Part shown: piece after piece, positions 20,727 through 21,144 of the stretch
Layout of the letters: each line of letters starts with the position of its first letter
Numbering within the stretch: position 1 is the stretch's first letter
Source: a virus
Virus record (IMG/VR): IMGVR_UViG_3300021364_002008
Coordinates: 1-21,144 of that record
Reading direction: 5' to 3' (one strand)
Length of the DNA: 21,144 nucleotides
Notes under the pieces: model-generated
Told to the model about the DNA's origin: nothing
Seen by the model: only the letters and a program-made list of their open reading frames with translations
Database searches by the model: none
Translations under genes and position numbers: made by a program

Positions 20727-21076
20727 AGTATTCTATTTCAGATGCAATGATTCGTCTTAGACCTAATTCCAAATTTATTATAATAAATGAAACTCAAGTT
20801 ATTTGGAATGACTATGAAAGACCACAACCAACAGAAGAAGAAATCCAAGCAAAAATTGCAGAACTAGAAGCAGCCGAACCACTACGTCTTCTCCGTATTG
20901 AAAGAGACCGTTTAATTCAACAAACCGATTGGCGCTTTCGTAGTGACCTAACACCAAGTCAAGAATGGATTGATTACTGCCAAGCATTGAGAGACTTGCC
21001 TGCAAACAGTGAACCACAATTAGATGAAAATGGAAATCTTACAAATGTTAATTGGCCAGTACCACCAGGAGAGTAA
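20723..21076 (+). CDS. Tail assembly chaperone-like helper (Phage_tail_APC type)
   Basis: This 117-residue copy carries the full plan: MKYSISDAMIRLRPNSKF then TQVIWND, linker QPTEEEIQAKIAELEAAEP, core RLLRIERDRLIQQTDW (about 54-70), then YCQALRDLP (85-93), LDENGNLTNVNWP and PPGE. The Cys in place of the usual Arg in the YRQALRDLP motif is unique among the copies and is a single-base CGC to TGC change. Its C-terminal end is the nearest match to the truncated gene at 19501. The terminal gga gag codons supply GGAGAG for the next gene, whose ATG is 3 bases after the stop. Confidence 0.8.
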   Translation: MKYSISDAMIRLRPNSKFIIINETQVIWNDYERPQPTEEEIQAKIAELEAAEPLRLLRIERDRLIQQTDWRFRSDLTPSQEWIDYCQALRDLPANSEPQLDENGNLTNVNWPVPPGE

Positions 21077-21079
21077 CGA

Positions 21080-21144
21080 ATGCCAAGTGCTTTAAGAATC
21101 AAAGAACTGAGAGATTTGAATGATAATGTGATGATGAGTGATGG
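21080..21144 (+). CDS. Start of a further small tail fibre, cut by the window end
   Basis: Only 21 codons are present (MPSALRIKELRDLNDNVMMS then DG). The segment ELRDLNDNVMMSDG is the same as in the LamG fibre at 18605, 39 of 41 bases matching, so a fibre gene is expected to continue past the edge, probably with a FPxG junction soon after. The tip type cannot be told. A GGAGAG ribosome-binding site lies 7 bases upstream, inside the end of the helper gene. Confidence 0.75.
   Translation, partial: MPSALRIKELRDLNDNVMMSD
21104..21144 (+). repeat. Fibre N-terminal repeat, copy 2
   Basis: Matches 18644-18684 at 39 of 41 positions, and extends to the window edge, so the true repeat may be longer. 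Confidence 0.75.

Noticed and set aside
1-21144. Diversity-generating retroelement or invertible fibre switch
   Set aside because: No reverse transcriptase, recombinase, template/variable repeat pair or inverted repeats flanking fibre tips were seen. The repeats present are all direct and coding.

Overview
The window is a strongly AT-rich (about one third G+C by eye), wholly plus-strand, gap-free stretch of a tailed-phage genome. It consists almost entirely of tail-fibre, receptor-binding and tail-fibre-helper genes. The largest space without a gene is 22 bases (5858-5879), and no tRNA, terminator, integrase, polymerase or replication gene is visible. The base composition, the glycine-rich tip ending in GAVRIIWG, the FPAGH fibres, the AQRP repeat and the many copies of a Phage_tail_APC-like helper are all features I associate with marine tailed phages (cyanophages, pelagiphages and related T4-like myoviruses). 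The host cannot be fixed from this window.

Layout. Bases 1-3910 hold two large fibre proteins of parallel design: a shared N-terminal stalk or attachment domain, an Ig/Calx-beta-like spacer, and a different tip (glycine-rich in the 5'-truncated first gene, possibly kelch-like in the one at 2369). Between them lie an unknown 151-residue protein and a divergent tail-assembly helper. A helical protein of unknown role follows at 3910. From 4677 to the end there is a run of small fibre proteins (about 160-370 residues) interleaved with helpers of about 40-140 residues. The run can be read as six modules. Each opens with a short 'cap' beta-repeat protein or domain with an A/V-GP-hydrophobic-T motif (4677, 8736, 11559, 12763, 15931, 19626). 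Each continues with one to several fibres that share an N-terminal docking signature but carry different tips: C1q-like, LamG-like, an 'NFDIWQRGTS' carbohydrate-binding-like fold, the 'CRAWVNF/TTAMPD' domain, or the FPAGH...MEI family. Helpers close or punctuate each module, and the last module runs off the end of the window.

How the genes work together. Fibres presumably dock on a common tail or baseplate partner through the shared N-terminal signature and present alternative tips to cell-surface glycans. The helpers would assist their folding or attachment. Gene junctions follow a strict pattern: every fibre-to-helper boundary from 6733 onward is a 4-base ATGA overlap, and most helper-to-next-gene boundaries are a 1-base TAATG overlap. 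The Shine-Dalgarno sequence is encoded in the conserved acidic C-terminus of the upstream protein, so translation is probably coupled along the array.

Signs of active rearrangement include two in-frame truncated helper genes (5166, 19501), near-identical stretches between helper copies (14459 vs 18481), a recent internal duplication (19716/19842), repeated fibre N-termini (18644/21104), and a more G+C-rich cassette with a different helper pair (11783-12763). All functional assignments come from reading motifs by eye; no database search was possible.
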